Shown: piece by piece, positions 53,659 to 62,833 of the stretch
Numbering within the stretch: the first letter of the stretch is position 1
How the letters are laid out: each line of letters opens with the position of its first letter
Origin: Pseudomonas guangdongensis
GTDB lineage: Bacteria > Pseudomonadota > Gammaproteobacteria > Pseudomonadales > Pseudomonadaceae
NCBI RefSeq assembly: GCF_900105885.1
Contig: NZ_LT629780.1
Span: forward strand, 806,001-870,000
Direction: 5' to 3'
DNA: 64,000 nucleotides
Program-made: the position numbers and the translations under genes
The notes under the pieces: model-generated
Databases searched by the model: none
The model's input: the letters and a program-made list of their open reading frames with translations, nothing else
Told to the model about the DNA's origin: nothing

Positions 53659-54195
53659 CTATCGGGCCACATCCAGAAACGCCGGCCGCGCGACCAGCGC
53701 ATGCGGGCTGAAGACCAGCCAGTCGCGCTCGCGCCGGAACACGCCCTGTACCAGCGGCTGCAACGGCGCCTCCAGCGCGGGCAACGCCGCGTTGAAGCTG
53801 CTCACGGCGAAATGCTGCATGCCGAAGACTTCGTCGACCAGCAGGCCGGCGAACACCTCGTCCTGCTCGACCACCAGCACCCGCCGCTGCGGGCCTGCCG
53901 CCACCGGCGCGAAACCGAGCAGCTGACCAAGGTCCATGATCGGCAACAGCCGGCCGCGCACGTTGGCCACGCCGCGCACCCACTCGCGCACCCCGGGCAG
54001 GCGGGTCTGCCGCGGCTCGTGCAGCACCTCGCCCAGCTCGCTCATCGGCACCACGCAGTGGTGCTGGCGCAGGCGGAAACCGATGCCGCCCCACTGCGCC
54101 GCCACCTTGCGCCGCGCCGGCAGCGACAGACCGCGCTGCCGGCATTGCCGGTCGATCTCGCACAGTCGCTGGAAGGGAGTCATCGCCTCGCTCAT
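53659..54195 (-). CDS. pilI: CheW-like coupling protein PilI
   Basis: A 178-residue scaffold protein coupling PilJ to the ChpA kinase. The CheW domain covers most of its length (GIGFRLRQHHCVVPMSELGEVL; GVREWVRGVANVRGRLLPIMDLGQLLG; RVLVVEQDEVFAGLLVDEVFGM). ATG 54195 begins MSEAMTPFQRLCEID, in line with PilI proteins, and lies behind GAGG-containing sequence; an extension to 54237 has no family counterpart. It follows pilH by 46 bp and precedes pilJ by 85 bp. Confidence 0.95.
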   Translation of the reverse strand: MSEAMTPFQRLCEIDRQCRQRGLSLPARRKVAAQWGGIGFRLRQHHCVVPMSELGEVLHEPRQTRLPGVREWVRGVANVRGRLLPIMDLGQLLGFAPVAAGPQRRVLVVEQDEVFAGLLVDEVFGMQHFAVSSFNAALPALEAPLQPLVQGVFRRERDWLVFSPHALVARPAFLDVAR

Positions 54196-54241
54196 GCCGG
54201 CCTCGGCCTCGTGAGCTGCGCCGCTTGCGGGCAGCATGGGT

Positions 54242-54607
54242 TCAGCCGGCCTGCACGGCAGCGATGGTCTTCAGCAGGAGGTTCTCGTCGATCGGCTTGG
54301 TCAGGTAGTCGCGCGCGCCCTGACGTCTGCCCCAGACCTTATCGGTTTCCTGATCCTTGGTGGTGACGATGATCACCGGAATGTGACCGGTGCCCGGATC
54401 GCGGGTCAGCTGGCGGGTGGCCTGGAAGCCGTTGAGCCCCGGCATCACCACGTCCATGAGAATGATGTCGGGACGCTCCTGGCGCGCCAGAGCCACACCG
54501 TCGCCGCCGTTCTCGGCACGTAGCACCTGATGCCCGTGCTTTTCGAGGATGCCGGCCAGCCGGTACAGCTCGGTCGGCGAGTCGTCAACGATCAATATGC
54601 GAGCCAT
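54242..54607 (-). CDS. pilH: Single-domain response regulator PilH
   Basis: A 121-residue CheY-like receiver of the Pil-Chp pathway, linked in P. aeruginosa to control of pilus retraction and to acting as a phosphate sink. It begins MARILIVDDSPTELYRLAGIL, with the acidic pair DD at 8-9. The phospho-acceptor Asp lies in IILMDVVMPGLNGFQ, the conserved Thr in IIVTTKDQ and the Lys in YLTKPIDE. It lies 47 bp after pilG and opens the run pilH-pilI-pilJ-pilK. Confidence 0.97.
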   Translation of the reverse strand: MARILIVDDSPTELYRLAGILEKHGHQVLRAENGGDGVALARQERPDIILMDVVMPGLNGFQATRQLTRDPGTGHIPVIIVTTKDQETDKVWGRRQGARDYLTKPIDENLLLKTIAAVQAG

Positions 54608-54654
54608 GCAGTTTCCCTTCTCGATGAAGTCGGCAGCGACCCTCGGCCACTGTC

Positions 54655-55065
54655 TCAGATGGTGGGCTGCTCCTGGGGCACGAAGCCTGGAACATGATTC
54701 TTGATGGCGCCGAGCAGTTCTTCGCGGCTGAACGGCTTGGTCAGGTACTGGTCGGAGCCAACGATGCGCCCCTTGGCCTTGTCGAACAGGCCGTCCTTGG
54801 AAGACAGCATGATCACCGGCGTGGACTTGAAGGCGCTGTTGTTCTTGATCAGGGCGCAGGTCTGATAGCCGTCCAGGCGCGGCATCATGATGTCGACGAA
54901 GATGATCCCCGGACGCGAGTCGGCGATCTTGGCCAGGGCATCGAAGCCGTCGATGGCGGTGATGACGTCGCACCCCACCTTCTTGAGCAGGGTTTCCGCC
55001 GTGCGGCGGATCGTTTTCGAGTCGTCGATCACCATGACCTTCAAGCTCTCGGAGTGCTGTTCCAT
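54655..55065 (-). CDS. pilG: Single-domain response regulator PilG
   Basis: A 136-residue CheY-like output regulator that promotes pilus extension and, in P. aeruginosa, cAMP synthesis through FimL/FimV and CyaB. The acidic pocket is in VMVIDDSKTIRRTAETLL, the phospho-acceptor Asp in IIFVDIMMPRLDGYQ, the Ser switch in VIMLSSKDG and the Lys in YLTKPFSREEL. It is the first gene of the minus-strand Pil-Chp operon and diverges from gshB across a 238-bp gap that must hold both promoters. Confidence 0.97.
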   Translation of the reverse strand: MEQHSESLKVMVIDDSKTIRRTAETLLKKVGCDVITAIDGFDALAKIADSRPGIIFVDIMMPRLDGYQTCALIKNNSAFKSTPVIMLSSKDGLFDKAKGRIVGSDQYLTKPFSREELLGAIKNHVPGFVPQEQPTI

Positions 55066-55303
55066 GTCTGCCCTACCATTACCTTGGCGAGTTGTCGTTC
55101 CATTCGGGGCCTGTCCCGACCCCGTCGCGCCGGGGCTTGGCGCCGGCCGGCGAGCCTTGTAGCACAGTCCGCCACAGGCGCCCCATCAATCCCGAAAGCG
55201 CGTGTTTTTTCCTTGACTCAAGGCAAGCCCAAGGCCACTTTGGCGCCTTGCAATCGCCATCCGACGGCGTCCGGCCGTCATCATGCAGTGGAGGACTCCC
55301 CCT

Positions 55304-56263
55304 ATGAGCGTTCGCCTGGGCATCGTCATGGATCCCATCGCCCGCATTTCCTTCAAGAAGGACAGCTCGCTGGCCATGCTGCTGGCCGCCCAGTCGCGCG
55401 GCTGGTCGCTGTTCTACCTGGAGCAGCACGACATCTATCTGCGCGATGGCCAGGTGCGCGCCCGGCCCCGGCCGCTCAAGGTGTTCAACGACCCCAAGCA
55501 CTGGTTCCACCTCGACGCCGAGCAGGACATCGCCCTGCACGAGCTGGACGTGGTGCTGATGCGCAAGGACCCGCCGTTCGACAGCGAATTCCTCTACTGC
55601 ACCCACCTGCTGGAGCAGGCCGAACGCGAAGGCCTGCTGGTGGTCAACCGCCCGCAGAGCCTGCGCGACTGCAACGAGAAGCTGTTCGCCACCCGCTTCC
55701 CGCACTGCACGCCGCCCACCCTGGTGAGCCGACGCGTCGACATTCTGCGCGAGTTTGCCGCAGAGCAGCGTGACATCATTCTCAAACCCCTGGACGGCAT
55801 GGGCGGCTCGTCGATCTTCCACCACCGCGCTGGCGACCCCAACCTGTCGGTGATTCTCGAGACCCTAACCGCCCACGGCAGCCGGCAGATCATGGCGCAG
55901 GGCTACCTGCCGGCGATCAAGGACGGCGACAAGCGTATCCTGATGATCGATGGCGAGCCGGTGCCCTATTGCCTGGCGCGCATTCCCGCCAGCGGCGAGA
56001 CCCGCGGCAACCTGGCCGCCGGCGGCCGCGGCGAAGCGCGGCCGCTGACCGATCGCGACCGCTGGATCGCCGCCCAGGTCGGCCCGACCCTGCGCGAGCT
56101 GGGCCTGCTGTTCGTCGGCCTCGACGTGATCGGCGAGCACCTCACCGAGATCAACGTCACCAGCCCGACCTGCATCCGCGAGATCGATGCCGCCTTCGGC
56201 ACAGACATCGCCGGCCAGCTGATGGACGCCATCGCCGCCAAGCTCGACGCCCGCGCGCGCTGA
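55304..56263 (+). CDS. gshB: Glutathione synthetase
   Basis: A 319-residue ATP-grasp ligase joining gamma-glutamylcysteine and glycine. Typical blocks are MDPIARISFKKDSSLAMLLAA, VLMRKDPPFDSEFLY, ILKPLDGMGGSSIF, KRILMIDGEPVPYCLARIP, GETRGNLAAGGRGEARPLT and the C-terminal VGLDVIGEHLTEINVTSPTCIREI with the metal ligands. GGAGG lies 9 bp before the ATG. It diverges from pilG and precedes tonB, the arrangement known in P. aeruginosa. Confidence 0.98.
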   Translation: MSVRLGIVMDPIARISFKKDSSLAMLLAAQSRGWSLFYLEQHDIYLRDGQVRARPRPLKVFNDPKHWFHLDAEQDIALHELDVVLMRKDPPFDSEFLYCTHLLEQAEREGLLVVNRPQSLRDCNEKLFATRFPHCTPPTLVSRRVDILREFAAEQRDIILKPLDGMGGSSIFHHRAGDPNLSVILETLTAHGSRQIMAQGYLPAIKDGDKRILMIDGEPVPYCLARIPASGETRGNLAAGGRGEARPLTDRDRWIAAQVGPTLRELGLLFVGLDVIGEHLTEINVTSPTCIREIDAAFGTDIAGQLMDAIAAKLDARAR

Positions 56264-56342
56264 GCGCGAACGCCGTCGCGCCCCGCGCAGCAGCGCATGG
56301 ACTTTTGCCGGGGGCGGCGGCAGACTGCGCCGACTCCCCGTC

Positions 56343-57245
56343 ATGCGCCCACCGATGAACGCTGCCGCCTCCCCTTCGCTTCCTCCGCGCGCCCCGGCCG
56401 GCCGCCGCCTGGGCCTGACCCTGCTGTGCGCCGCGCTGCTGCACCTCGCCGTGCTGTTCGGCGTCGGCTTCTCGCTGCCGGCTCCGGATCTGCCGAGCAA
56501 GACCCTCGACGTGACCATCGCCACCTTCAAGAGCGAGACGCCGCCGGAGAAGGCCGAACTGCTCGCCCAGCACGACCAGCAGGGCAGCGGCAGCCTGGAG
56601 CAGCAGGCCACGCCGAAGACCACCGAGCGGGCTCCGTTCCAGGACAGCCGCATCAATCCGGTGGCCGCGCCCGCCGTGCCCCGGGCCAGTCCGCCGCCAC
56701 CGCCGCCGCAGGCCAGCGTCACCACCCGCGCGCCGCGTCCGCAGCAGGCGCCCAGTCAGGCGCCGCCGCCGCGCCCGGCCGAACCGCGTCCCGCCGAGGC
56801 GCCGCGCTTCGACAGCAGCCAGCTGTCGGCGGAGATCGCCAGCCTGGAGGCACAGCTCAGCGACGAACGCGAGCTGTACGCCAAACGCCCGCGCGTCCAT
56901 CGCCTCAACGCCGCCTCGACCATGCGCGACAAGGGCGCCTGGTACAAGGAGGAGTGGCGGCGCAAGGTCGAGCGGGTCGGCAACCTCAACTATCCCGACG
57001 AGGCGCGCCGCCAGCGCCTCTACGGCAGCCTGCGCCTGCTGGTGGCGATCAACCGCGACGGCACCCTGCGCGAGGTCGCCTTGCTCGAATCATCCGGCCA
57101 GCCGATCCTCGACCAGGCGGCGATGCGCATCGTGCGCCTGTCCGCGCCCTTCGCCCCGTTCAGCGGCGACCTGGCCGACGTCGACGTGCTGGAGATCATC
57201 CGTACCTGGCGCTTTGCCCGCGGCGACCGCCTGGCCAGCCAGTGA
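56343..57245 (+). CDS. TonB-family energy transducer (TonB3-like)
   Basis: A 300-residue protein coupling inner-membrane proton-motive force to envelope partners. An N-terminal anchor (about 25-47) precedes a long periplasmic Pro/Gln/Ala-rich spacer (about 100-155) and the TonB C-terminal domain (about 205-295; VGNLNYPDEARRQRLYGSLRLLVAINRDGTLREVALLESSG). No ExbB/ExbD genes are nearby. In P. aeruginosa the TonB homologue at this position affects twitching motility rather than iron uptake, which fits its place beside the Pil-Chp genes. The start could also be the ATG at 56355. Confidence 0.9.
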   Translation: MRPPMNAAASPSLPPRAPAGRRLGLTLLCAALLHLAVLFGVGFSLPAPDLPSKTLDVTIATFKSETPPEKAELLAQHDQQGSGSLEQQATPKTTERAPFQDSRINPVAAPAVPRASPPPPPPQASVTTRAPRPQQAPSQAPPPRPAEPRPAEAPRFDSSQLSAEIASLEAQLSDERELYAKRPRVHRLNAASTMRDKGAWYKEEWRRKVERVGNLNYPDEARRQRLYGSLRLLVAINRDGTLREVALLESSGQPILDQAAMRIVRLSAPFAPFSGDLADVDVLEIIRTWRFARGDRLASQ

Positions 57246-57293
57246 GCCGGGCGCGGACTTGAAGGCGGCGAGCCGAAGCCCGACACTACGGCC

Positions 57294-57863
57294 ATGAACA
57301 GCACAACCCAGCACTCCCTCAAGCACCACTTCCTGATCGCCATGCCGCAGATGGACGATCCGAACTTCGCCCAGACCCTGATCTACCTGGTCGACCACAA
57401 CGAGTTCGGCGCCATGGGCCTGGTGGTCAACCGCACCAGCGGCCTCACCCTGGCGCAGATTCTCGACCAGCTGCAGCCCGACATCCGCGCCGACGCGCGC
57501 TGCCAGACGCGGCCGATCTATGCCGGCGGCCCGGTGCAAACCGATCGCGGCTTCGTCCTCCACCCGCGCGGCTGGCAGTTCCATGCCACCCTGGAGCTGG
57601 GCGAGCTGGCCCTTTCCACCTCCCAGGACAGTCTGGTGGCGATCGCCGAAGGCCATGGCCCCGAACAGTGCCTGATCGCCCTCGGCTACGCCGGCTGGGA
57701 CGCCGGCCAGCTGGAGGCCGAGCTGCTCGACAACGCCTGGCTGACCTGCCCGGCCGACCCGGCGATCCTCTTCGAGGTCGCCAGCGAAGAACGCCTGGCG
57801 CGCGCCGCCACCAGTCTGGGCGTCGACCTCGCCCTGCTGGCCCGCGAGGCCGGCCACGCATGA
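57294..57863 (+). CDS. algH: YqgE/AlgH-family protein
   Basis: A 189-residue cytoplasmic protein of the conserved DUF179 family, named AlgH in Pseudomonas after an effect on alginate production. Its molecular activity is unresolved. Landmarks are LKHHFLIAMPQMDDPNFAQTLIYLVDHNEFGAMGLVVNRTSG, cited here through MPQMDDPNF and HNEFGAMGLVVN, then YAGGPVQTDRGFVLH and LIALGYAGWDAGQLE. The stop overlaps the ruvX start (ATGA), so the two are translated together at the head of the ruvX-pyrR-pyrB-pyrC' unit. Confidence 0.95.
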   Translation: MNSTTQHSLKHHFLIAMPQMDDPNFAQTLIYLVDHNEFGAMGLVVNRTSGLTLAQILDQLQPDIRADARCQTRPIYAGGPVQTDRGFVLHPRGWQFHATLELGELALSTSQDSLVAIAEGHGPEQCLIALGYAGWDAGQLEAELLDNAWLTCPADPAILFEVASEERLARAATSLGVDLALLAREAGHA

Positions 57864-58294
57864 GCGGCCCGCGCCTGCTGCTCGGTTTCGACTACGGCAC
57901 CCGGCAGATCGGCGTCGCCGTCGGCCAGGCGATCACCGGCCAGGCCCGCGAGCTGTGCGTGCTCAAGGCGCAGAACGGCGTGCCGGACTGGAGCCAGATC
58001 GAGAAACTGGTCAAGGAGTGGCAGCCGGACGCCATCGTCGTCGGCCTGCCGCTGAACATGGACGGCACGCCCAGCGAGATGAGCGCGCGCGCCGAGAAGT
58101 TCGCCCGCCGCCTGCACGGGCGTTTCAACCTGCCGGTACACACCCACGACGAGCGCCTGACCACCTTCGAAGCCAAGGGCCAGCGTCTGGCCCAGGGCCA
58201 GCGCGGCGGCTATCGCGAGCGCCCGGTGGACGCCCTGGCCGCCGCCCTGCTGCTCGAAGGCTGGCTGGAGCAACACGCAAGCCCATCGCACTGA
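57860..58294 (+). CDS. ruvX: Holliday-junction resolvase-like RuvX (YqgF)
   Basis: A 144-residue RNase H-fold nuclease implicated in pre-16S rRNA 5'-end maturation. It begins LLLGFDYGTRQIGVAVGQ, the family signature with the first catalytic Asp. VVGLPLNMDGTPSEMSARAEKFA, the acidic DERLTT and the final DALAAALLLEGWL complete the active site. It overlaps algH by 4 nt and precedes pyrR by 15 nt. Confidence 0.96.
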   Translation: MSGPRLLLGFDYGTRQIGVAVGQAITGQARELCVLKAQNGVPDWSQIEKLVKEWQPDAIVVGLPLNMDGTPSEMSARAEKFARRLHGRFNLPVHTHDERLTTFEAKGQRLAQGQRGGYRERPVDALAAALLLEGWLEQHASPSH

Positions 58295-58309
58295 TCCCGA
58301 GGACTGCCC

Positions 58310-58825
58310 ATGACCCTGCCCGATCCCGCTGCCCTGCTGTCGCAGATGGCCGACGACCTGCGTGCCCACCTGAACCGGCGCGGCATCCTTGAGCCGCGCT
58401 TCGTCGGCATCCAGACCGGCGGCGTGTGGGTGGCCCGCGCCCTGCTCGCCGAACTGGACTGCAGCGAGGCGCCGCTCGGCGCGCTCAACGTGTCCTTCTA
58501 CCGCGACGACTTCAGCCGCACCGGCCTGCACCCGCAGGTGCAGCCCTCGGCGCTGCCCTTCGAGGTCGAGGACCAGCACCTGGTGCTGATCGACGACGTG
58601 CTGATGAGCGGGCGCACCGTGCGCGCGGCGCTCAACGAACTGTTCGACTACGGCCGCCCGGCCAGCGTGACCCTGGTCTGCCTGCTCGACCTGGATGCCC
58701 GCGAGCTGCCGATCCGCCCCGACGTGGTCGGCGCCACCCTGTCGCTGGCCCCCGAGCAGCGGGTAAAATTGCACGGGCCTGCACTGCTCGCCCTCGAGCT
58801 GCAGACCCTCGCCGCCTCCCACTGA
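58310..58825 (+). CDS. pyrR: PyrR bifunctional regulator / uracil phosphoribosyltransferase
   Basis: A 171-residue PRTase-fold protein. The PRPP-binding motif [27 protein letters not shown] and the late motif [19 protein letters not shown] are all PyrR-type. In Gram-positive bacteria PyrR binds pyr leader RNA; in Pseudomonas it is reported to modulate pyr expression. I see no obvious anti-antiterminator hairpin set before pyrB, as only 10 bp separate the genes. Confidence 0.95.
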   Translation: MTLPDPAALLSQMADDLRAHLNRRGILEPRFVGIQTGGVWVARALLAELDCSEAPLGALNVSFYRDDFSRTGLHPQVQPSALPFEVEDQHLVLIDDVLMSGRTVRAALNELFDYGRPASVTLVCLLDLDARELPIRPDVVGATLSLAPEQRVKLHGPALLALELQTLAASH

Positions 58826-58835
58826 GAACCCCCGC

Positions 58836-59840
58836 ATGACGCCGACCGACGCCAAGCGCCCGCTGCAGCTCAACGACCAGGGCCAGCTGCGCCATTTCCT
58901 CTCGCTCGACGGCCTGCCCCGCGAGCTGCTCACCGAACTTCTCGACACCGCCGACTCCTTCCTCGAAGTCGGCGCGCGTGCGGTGAAGAAGGTGCCGCTG
59001 CTGCGCGGCAAGACCGTGTGCAATGTGTTCTTCGAGAACTCCACGCGCACCCGCACCACCTTCGAGCTGGCCGCCAAGCGCCTGTCGGCCGACGTGATCA
59101 CCCTCAACGTGTCGACCTCCTCGACCAGCAAGGGCGAGACCCTGTTCGACACCCTGCGCAACCTCGAAGCGATGGCCGCCGACATGTTCGTGGTGCGCCA
59201 CGCCGACTCCGGCGCCGCGCACTTCATCGCCGAGCACGTCTGCCCCGAGGTCGCGATCATCAACGGCGGCGACGGCCGCCACGCCCACCCGACCCAGGGC
59301 ATGCTCGACATGCTGACCATCCGCCGCCACAAGGGCGGCTTCGAGAACCTCTCGGTGGCGATCGTCGGCGACATCCTGCACTCGCGGGTGGCGCGCTCCA
59401 ACATGCTGGCGCTGAAGACCCTCGGCTGTCCGGACATCCGCGTGATCGGCCCGAAGAGCCTGCTGCCGATCGGCATCGAGCAGTACGGCGTGCGCGCCTA
59501 CACCGACCTCGCCGAGGGCCTCAAGGACGTCGACGTGGTGATCATGCTGCGCCTGCAGCGCGAGCGCATGCAGGGCGGCCTGCTGCCCAGCCAGGGCGAG
59601 TTCTACAAGCTCTACGGCCTCACCGAGCAGCGCCTGGCGCTGGCCAAGCCGGACGCCATCGTCATGCACCCGGGGCCGATCAACCGCGGCGTGGAGATCG
59701 AGTCGGCGGTGGCCGACGGCGCCCAGTCGGTGATCCTCAACCAGGTGACCTACGGCATCGCCGTGCGCATGGCGGTGCTGTCCATGACCATGAGCGGCCA
59801 GCAGGCACAGCGCCAGATCGAACAGGGAGACGCCCAGTGA
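58836..59840 (+). CDS. pyrB: Aspartate carbamoyltransferase catalytic subunit
   Basis: A 334-residue enzyme making carbamoyl-aspartate in pyrimidine synthesis. The carbamoyl-phosphate site is [19 protein letters not shown], with the [16 protein letters not shown] mobile loop. [31 protein letters not shown] and [11 protein letters not shown] follow. It carries the N-terminal extension typical of Pseudomonas ATCases, which bind nucleotide effectors and assemble with the inactive PyrC' as a dodecamer. Its stop overlaps the pyrC' GTG start. Confidence 0.98.
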   Translation: MTPTDAKRPLQLNDQGQLRHFLSLDGLPRELLTELLDTADSFLEVGARAVKKVPLLRGKTVCNVFFENSTRTRTTFELAAKRLSADVITLNVSTSSTSKGETLFDTLRNLEAMAADMFVVRHADSGAAHFIAEHVCPEVAIINGGDGRHAHPTQGMLDMLTIRRHKGGFENLSVAIVGDILHSRVARSNMLALKTLGCPDIRVIGPKSLLPIGIEQYGVRAYTDLAEGLKDVDVVIMLRLQRERMQGGLLPSQGEFYKLYGLTEQRLALAKPDAIVMHPGPINRGVEIESAVADGAQSVILNQVTYGIAVRMAVLSMTMSGQQAQRQIEQGDAQ

Positions 59841-61108
59841 AAACCAGCATCCACGGCGCCCGCCTGATCGACCCGGCCAGCCGCCTCGACCAGACCTGCG
59901 ACATCCACATCGACGCCGGGCGCATCGTCGCCCTAGGCGACGCCCCGCACGGCTTCGTCGCCGAACAGCAGATCGCCGCCCACGGCCTGATCGCCGCCCC
60001 CGGCCTGGTCGACCTCGCGGTCAGCCTGCGCGAGCCGGGCTACACCCGCAAGGGCAGCGTCGCCAGCGAGACCCGCGCCGCCGCCGCCGGCGGGGTGACC
60101 AGCCTGTGCTGCCCGCCGCTGACCCGACCGGTGCTCGACACCCCGGCGGTGGCCGAGGTGATCCTCGACCGCGCCCGCGACGCCGGCAGCGCCCGGGTGT
60201 TCCCCATCGGCGCGCTGACCCGCGGCCTCGACGGCGAACAGCTGGCCGAGCTGGTCGCCCTGCGCGATGCCGGCTGCGTGGCCTTCACCAACGGCCTGGC
60301 ACCGATGCGCAACAACCGCGCGCTGCGCCGCGCGCTGGAATACGCCGCCACCTTCGACCTCACCGTGGTGTTCACCCCCCAGGACGCCGACCTGGCCGAA
60401 GGCGGCATGGCCCACGAGGGCGCCACCGCCAGCTTCCTCGGCCTCTCCGGCATCCCGGAAAGCGCCGAGACCGTGGCCCTGGCCCGCGACTTGCTGCTGG
60501 TCGAGCAGAGCGGCGTGCGCGCCCACTTCAGCCAGATCACCAGCGCGCGCGGCGCGCAGATGATCGCCGAGGCCCAGGCCCGCGGCCTGCCGGTGAGCGC
60601 GGACGTGGCGCTGTACCAGCTGATCCTCACCGACGAGGCGCTCAGCGGCTTCTCCAGCCTCTACCACGTACAGCCGCCGCTGCGCTCGCGCGCCGACCGC
60701 GACGCCCTGCGCGAGGCGGTGAAGAGCGGGGTGATCGGCGCCATCGCCAGCCACCACCAGCCCCACGAGGCGGACGCCAAGCTGGCGCCCTTCGCCGCCA
60801 CCGAACCGGGCATCGCCAGCGTGGAGATCCTCCTGCCGCTGGCGCTGACCCTGGTGGAGGACGGCCTGCTCGACCTGCCGACCCTGCTGGCACGCCTGAC
60901 CTGTGGCCCCGCCGACGCCCTGCGCCTGCCGGCCGGACGCCTGGCGCCGGGCGAGCGCGCCGACCTGGTGCTGTTCGATCCGCGCGCGCAGACCCTGGTC
61001 GGCGAGCACTGGCACTCCCGCGGCAGCAACTGCCCGTTCAACGGTCACTGCCTGCCCGGCGCGGTACGCCAGACCCTACTCGGCGGGCGCAGCACGCACC
61101 AGGGCTGA
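59837..61108 (+). CDS. pyrC': Dihydroorotase-like, non-catalytic ATCase partner PyrC'
   Basis: A 423-residue amidohydrolase-fold protein. The usual metal-binding D-x-H-x-H-L-R-E-P-G motif reads [10 protein letters not shown], so both histidines are gone. Other DHOase features remain ([16 protein letters not shown]; the [25 protein letters not shown] tail). Loss of the zinc ligands marks it as the non-catalytic Pseudomonas PyrC', needed structurally for ATCase activity, while active dihydroorotases are encoded elsewhere. GTGA overlap with pyrB keeps subunit synthesis balanced. A terminator follows. Confidence 0.95.
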   Translation: MKTSIHGARLIDPASRLDQTCDIHIDAGRIVALGDAPHGFVAEQQIAAHGLIAAPGLVDLAVSLREPGYTRKGSVASETRAAAAGGVTSLCCPPLTRPVLDTPAVAEVILDRARDAGSARVFPIGALTRGLDGEQLAELVALRDAGCVAFTNGLAPMRNNRALRRALEYAATFDLTVVFTPQDADLAEGGMAHEGATASFLGLSGIPESAETVALARDLLLVEQSGVRAHFSQITSARGAQMIAEAQARGLPVSADVALYQLILTDEALSGFSSLYHVQPPLRSRADRDALREAVKSGVIGAIASHHQPHEADAKLAPFAATEPGIASVEILLPLALTLVEDGLLDLPTLLARLTCGPADALRLPAGRLAPGERADLVLFDPRAQTLVGEHWHSRGSNCPFNGHCLPGAVRQTLLGGRSTHQG

Positions 61109-61123
61109 AGCCGCCCCCGCCGC

Positions 61124-61161
61124 AACGACCAGGCCCGCCAATCGGCGGGCCTGGTCGTTTT
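61124..61161. terminator. Terminator after pyrC', usable from both sides
   Basis: Perfect 16-bp arms (61124-61139 and 61144-61159) with loop AATC, an A-containing left flank and TTT on the right. It lies between the convergent pyrC' and TM2 genes. Confidence 0.9.
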
Positions 61162-61170
61162 ACTGCAGGC

Positions 61171-61578
61171 TCAGAACAGCCGGGCGTTGCGGATCGAGAT
61201 CTGCTCGTTGAGGGTCCAGAAGTCGTAGAGCACGCCGATCAGGAAGAAGCCGCCGGTGCACAGGTAGAGGATGCCGGTGAGCCACTTGCCCATGTACATG
61301 CGATGCACGCCGAACACGCCGAGGAAGGTCAGCAGCACCCACGCCACGTTGTAGCTGGTGCGCCCGCCATGGAAGCGCAGGTCGGCCTCGCGGTCCATGC
61401 CGGGGATCAGCAGCAGGTCGATCAGCCAGCCGACGCCGAGCAGACCGAGAGTGAAGAACCAGATCGTGCCGGTCACCGGGCGTCCGTAGTAGAAGCGGTG
61501 CGCCCCCAGGAAGCCGAAGATCCACAGCAGGTAGCCGATGGTCTTGCTGTGGGTATCGTGGTGCAGTGCGTTGCTCAT
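61171..61578 (-). CDS. TM2-domain membrane protein
   Basis: A 135-residue small membrane protein with two TM2-like hairpins. The first is around TIGYLLWIFGFLGAHRFYYG and IWFFTLGLLGVGWLIDLLLIPG. The second is around VAWVLLTFLGVFGVHRMYMGKW and YLCTGGFFLIGVLYDFWTL. Each keeps the G-x-H-R-F/M-Y signature. TM2 proteins occur widely and their bacterial function is unknown. It lies downstream of pilU on the same strand (82-bp gap) and could be its co-transcribed neighbour. Confidence 0.88.
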   Translation of the reverse strand: MSNALHHDTHSKTIGYLLWIFGFLGAHRFYYGRPVTGTIWFFTLGLLGVGWLIDLLLIPGMDREADLRFHGGRTSYNVAWVLLTFLGVFGVHRMYMGKWLTGILYLCTGGFFLIGVLYDFWTLNEQISIRNARLF

Positions 61579-61660
61579 GCCGTGGTCCTTGAACGAAGGG
61601 AGATGGGCCTGGCCCGTACGGGTTCGACTCGCCGACGCGCGTCGCGTTCCCCCACCCCGC

Positions 61661-62806
61661 TCAGCGCAGCGGCGGCAGGCCGGGATCGTCCTCGTCGGCC
61701 AGGCTCAGGTTGAGGACGCTCTTCTCCAGCCGCGTGGCGTCGGTCTGCACGTCGAGCTTGATCATCAGGCGCAGGTCGTTGGCCGAGTCGGCATGGGCCA
61801 GGGCGTTCTCGTAGCTGATCTCGCCGGCCTCGTAGAGACGGAACAGCGCCTGGTCAAAGGTCTGCATGCCCTGCTCGGTGGAGCGCTTCATCAGCGCCTT
61901 GAGCTCGTGGACCTCGCCCTTGCGGATCAGGTCGGCGACCAGCGGGGTGTTGAGCAGCACCTCGATCACCGCGCGGCGACCCTGGCCGTCGGCGCTCGGC
62001 ACCAGCTGCTGGGCGACGATGGCCTTGAGGTTGAGCGACAGGTCCATCCACACCTGCGGATGGCGGTCGGCGGGGAAGAAATGGATGATCCGGTCCAGCG
62101 CCTGGTTGGAGTTGTTAGCGTGCAGGGTGGCCAGGCACAGGTGGCCGGTCTCGGCGAAGGCCACCGCATAGTCCATGGTTTCGCGGGTGCGCACCTCGCC
62201 GATCATGATCACGTCCGGCGCCTGGCGCAGGGTGTTCTTCAGCGCCACCTCGAAGGAGTCGGTATCGATGCCCACCTCGCGCTGGGTGACGATGCAGCCC
62301 TGGTGCTGATGGACGAACTCGATGGGGTCCTCGATGGAAATGATGTGGCCCTGGGAGTGGCGGTTGCGGTGGCCGATCATCGCCGCCAGCGAGGTCGACT
62401 TGCCGGTGCCGGTGGCGCCGACGAACAGCACCAGGCCGCGCTTGGTCATCGACAGCTGCTTGAGCACTTCCGGCAGGCGCAGGTCGTCGAGACTGGGGAT
62501 GCTGGTCTCGATGCGCCGCAGCACCATGCCCACCTGGTTGCGCTGGTAGAAGGCGCTGGCGCGGAAGCGGCCGATGCCGCGCGCGCTGATGGCGAAGTTG
62601 CACTCGTGATGCGCATCGAACTCCTGGCGCTGGGCCTCGCTCATCGACGCCAGCACCATGTTGCGCGCCGCCTCCGGCGACAGCGCGCCCCCGGCGATCG
62701 GCAGGATGCGCCCGTCGATTTTCAGCGACGGCGCGACGCCGGTGGTGATGAACAGGTCCGAGGCGCGCTTGTCGACCATCAGGCGCAGTAGTTGTTCCAG
62801 TTCCAT
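61661..62806 (-). CDS. pilU: Pilus retraction ATPase accessory PilU
   Basis: A 381-residue hexameric secretion-type ATPase that assists PilT in retraction. The N-terminal PAS-like domain (residues 1 to about 100; MELEQLLRLMVDKRASDLFIT) precedes the RecA core with Walker A FVGATGTGKST, the Asp box ISIEDPIEFVH, Walker B PDVIMIGEVRTRETMD and the His box GHLCLATLHANN. The acidic tail after about 345 is longer than in PilT, as usual for PilU. It is 27 bp downstream of pilT and co-transcribed with it. Confidence 0.97.
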   Translation of the reverse strand: MELEQLLRLMVDKRASDLFITTGVAPSLKIDGRILPIAGGALSPEAARNMVLASMSEAQRQEFDAHHECNFAISARGIGRFRASAFYQRNQVGMVLRRIETSIPSLDDLRLPEVLKQLSMTKRGLVLFVGATGTGKSTSLAAMIGHRNRHSQGHIISIEDPIEFVHQHQGCIVTQREVGIDTDSFEVALKNTLRQAPDVIMIGEVRTRETMDYAVAFAETGHLCLATLHANNSNQALDRIIHFFPADRHPQVWMDLSLNLKAIVAQQLVPSADGQGRRAVIEVLLNTPLVADLIRKGEVHELKALMKRSTEQGMQTFDQALFRLYEAGEISYENALAHADSANDLRLMIKLDVQTDATRLEKSVLNLSLADEDDPGLPPLR

Positions 62807-62833
62807 GCCGGCTCCTTGCGGGCAGAGTGGGAC

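Noticed and set aside
55212..55230. CCTTGACTCAAGG palindrome between pilG and gshB as an operator
   Set aside because: A single short palindrome with no second copy and no known matching regulator; it may be chance or part of a -35 box.
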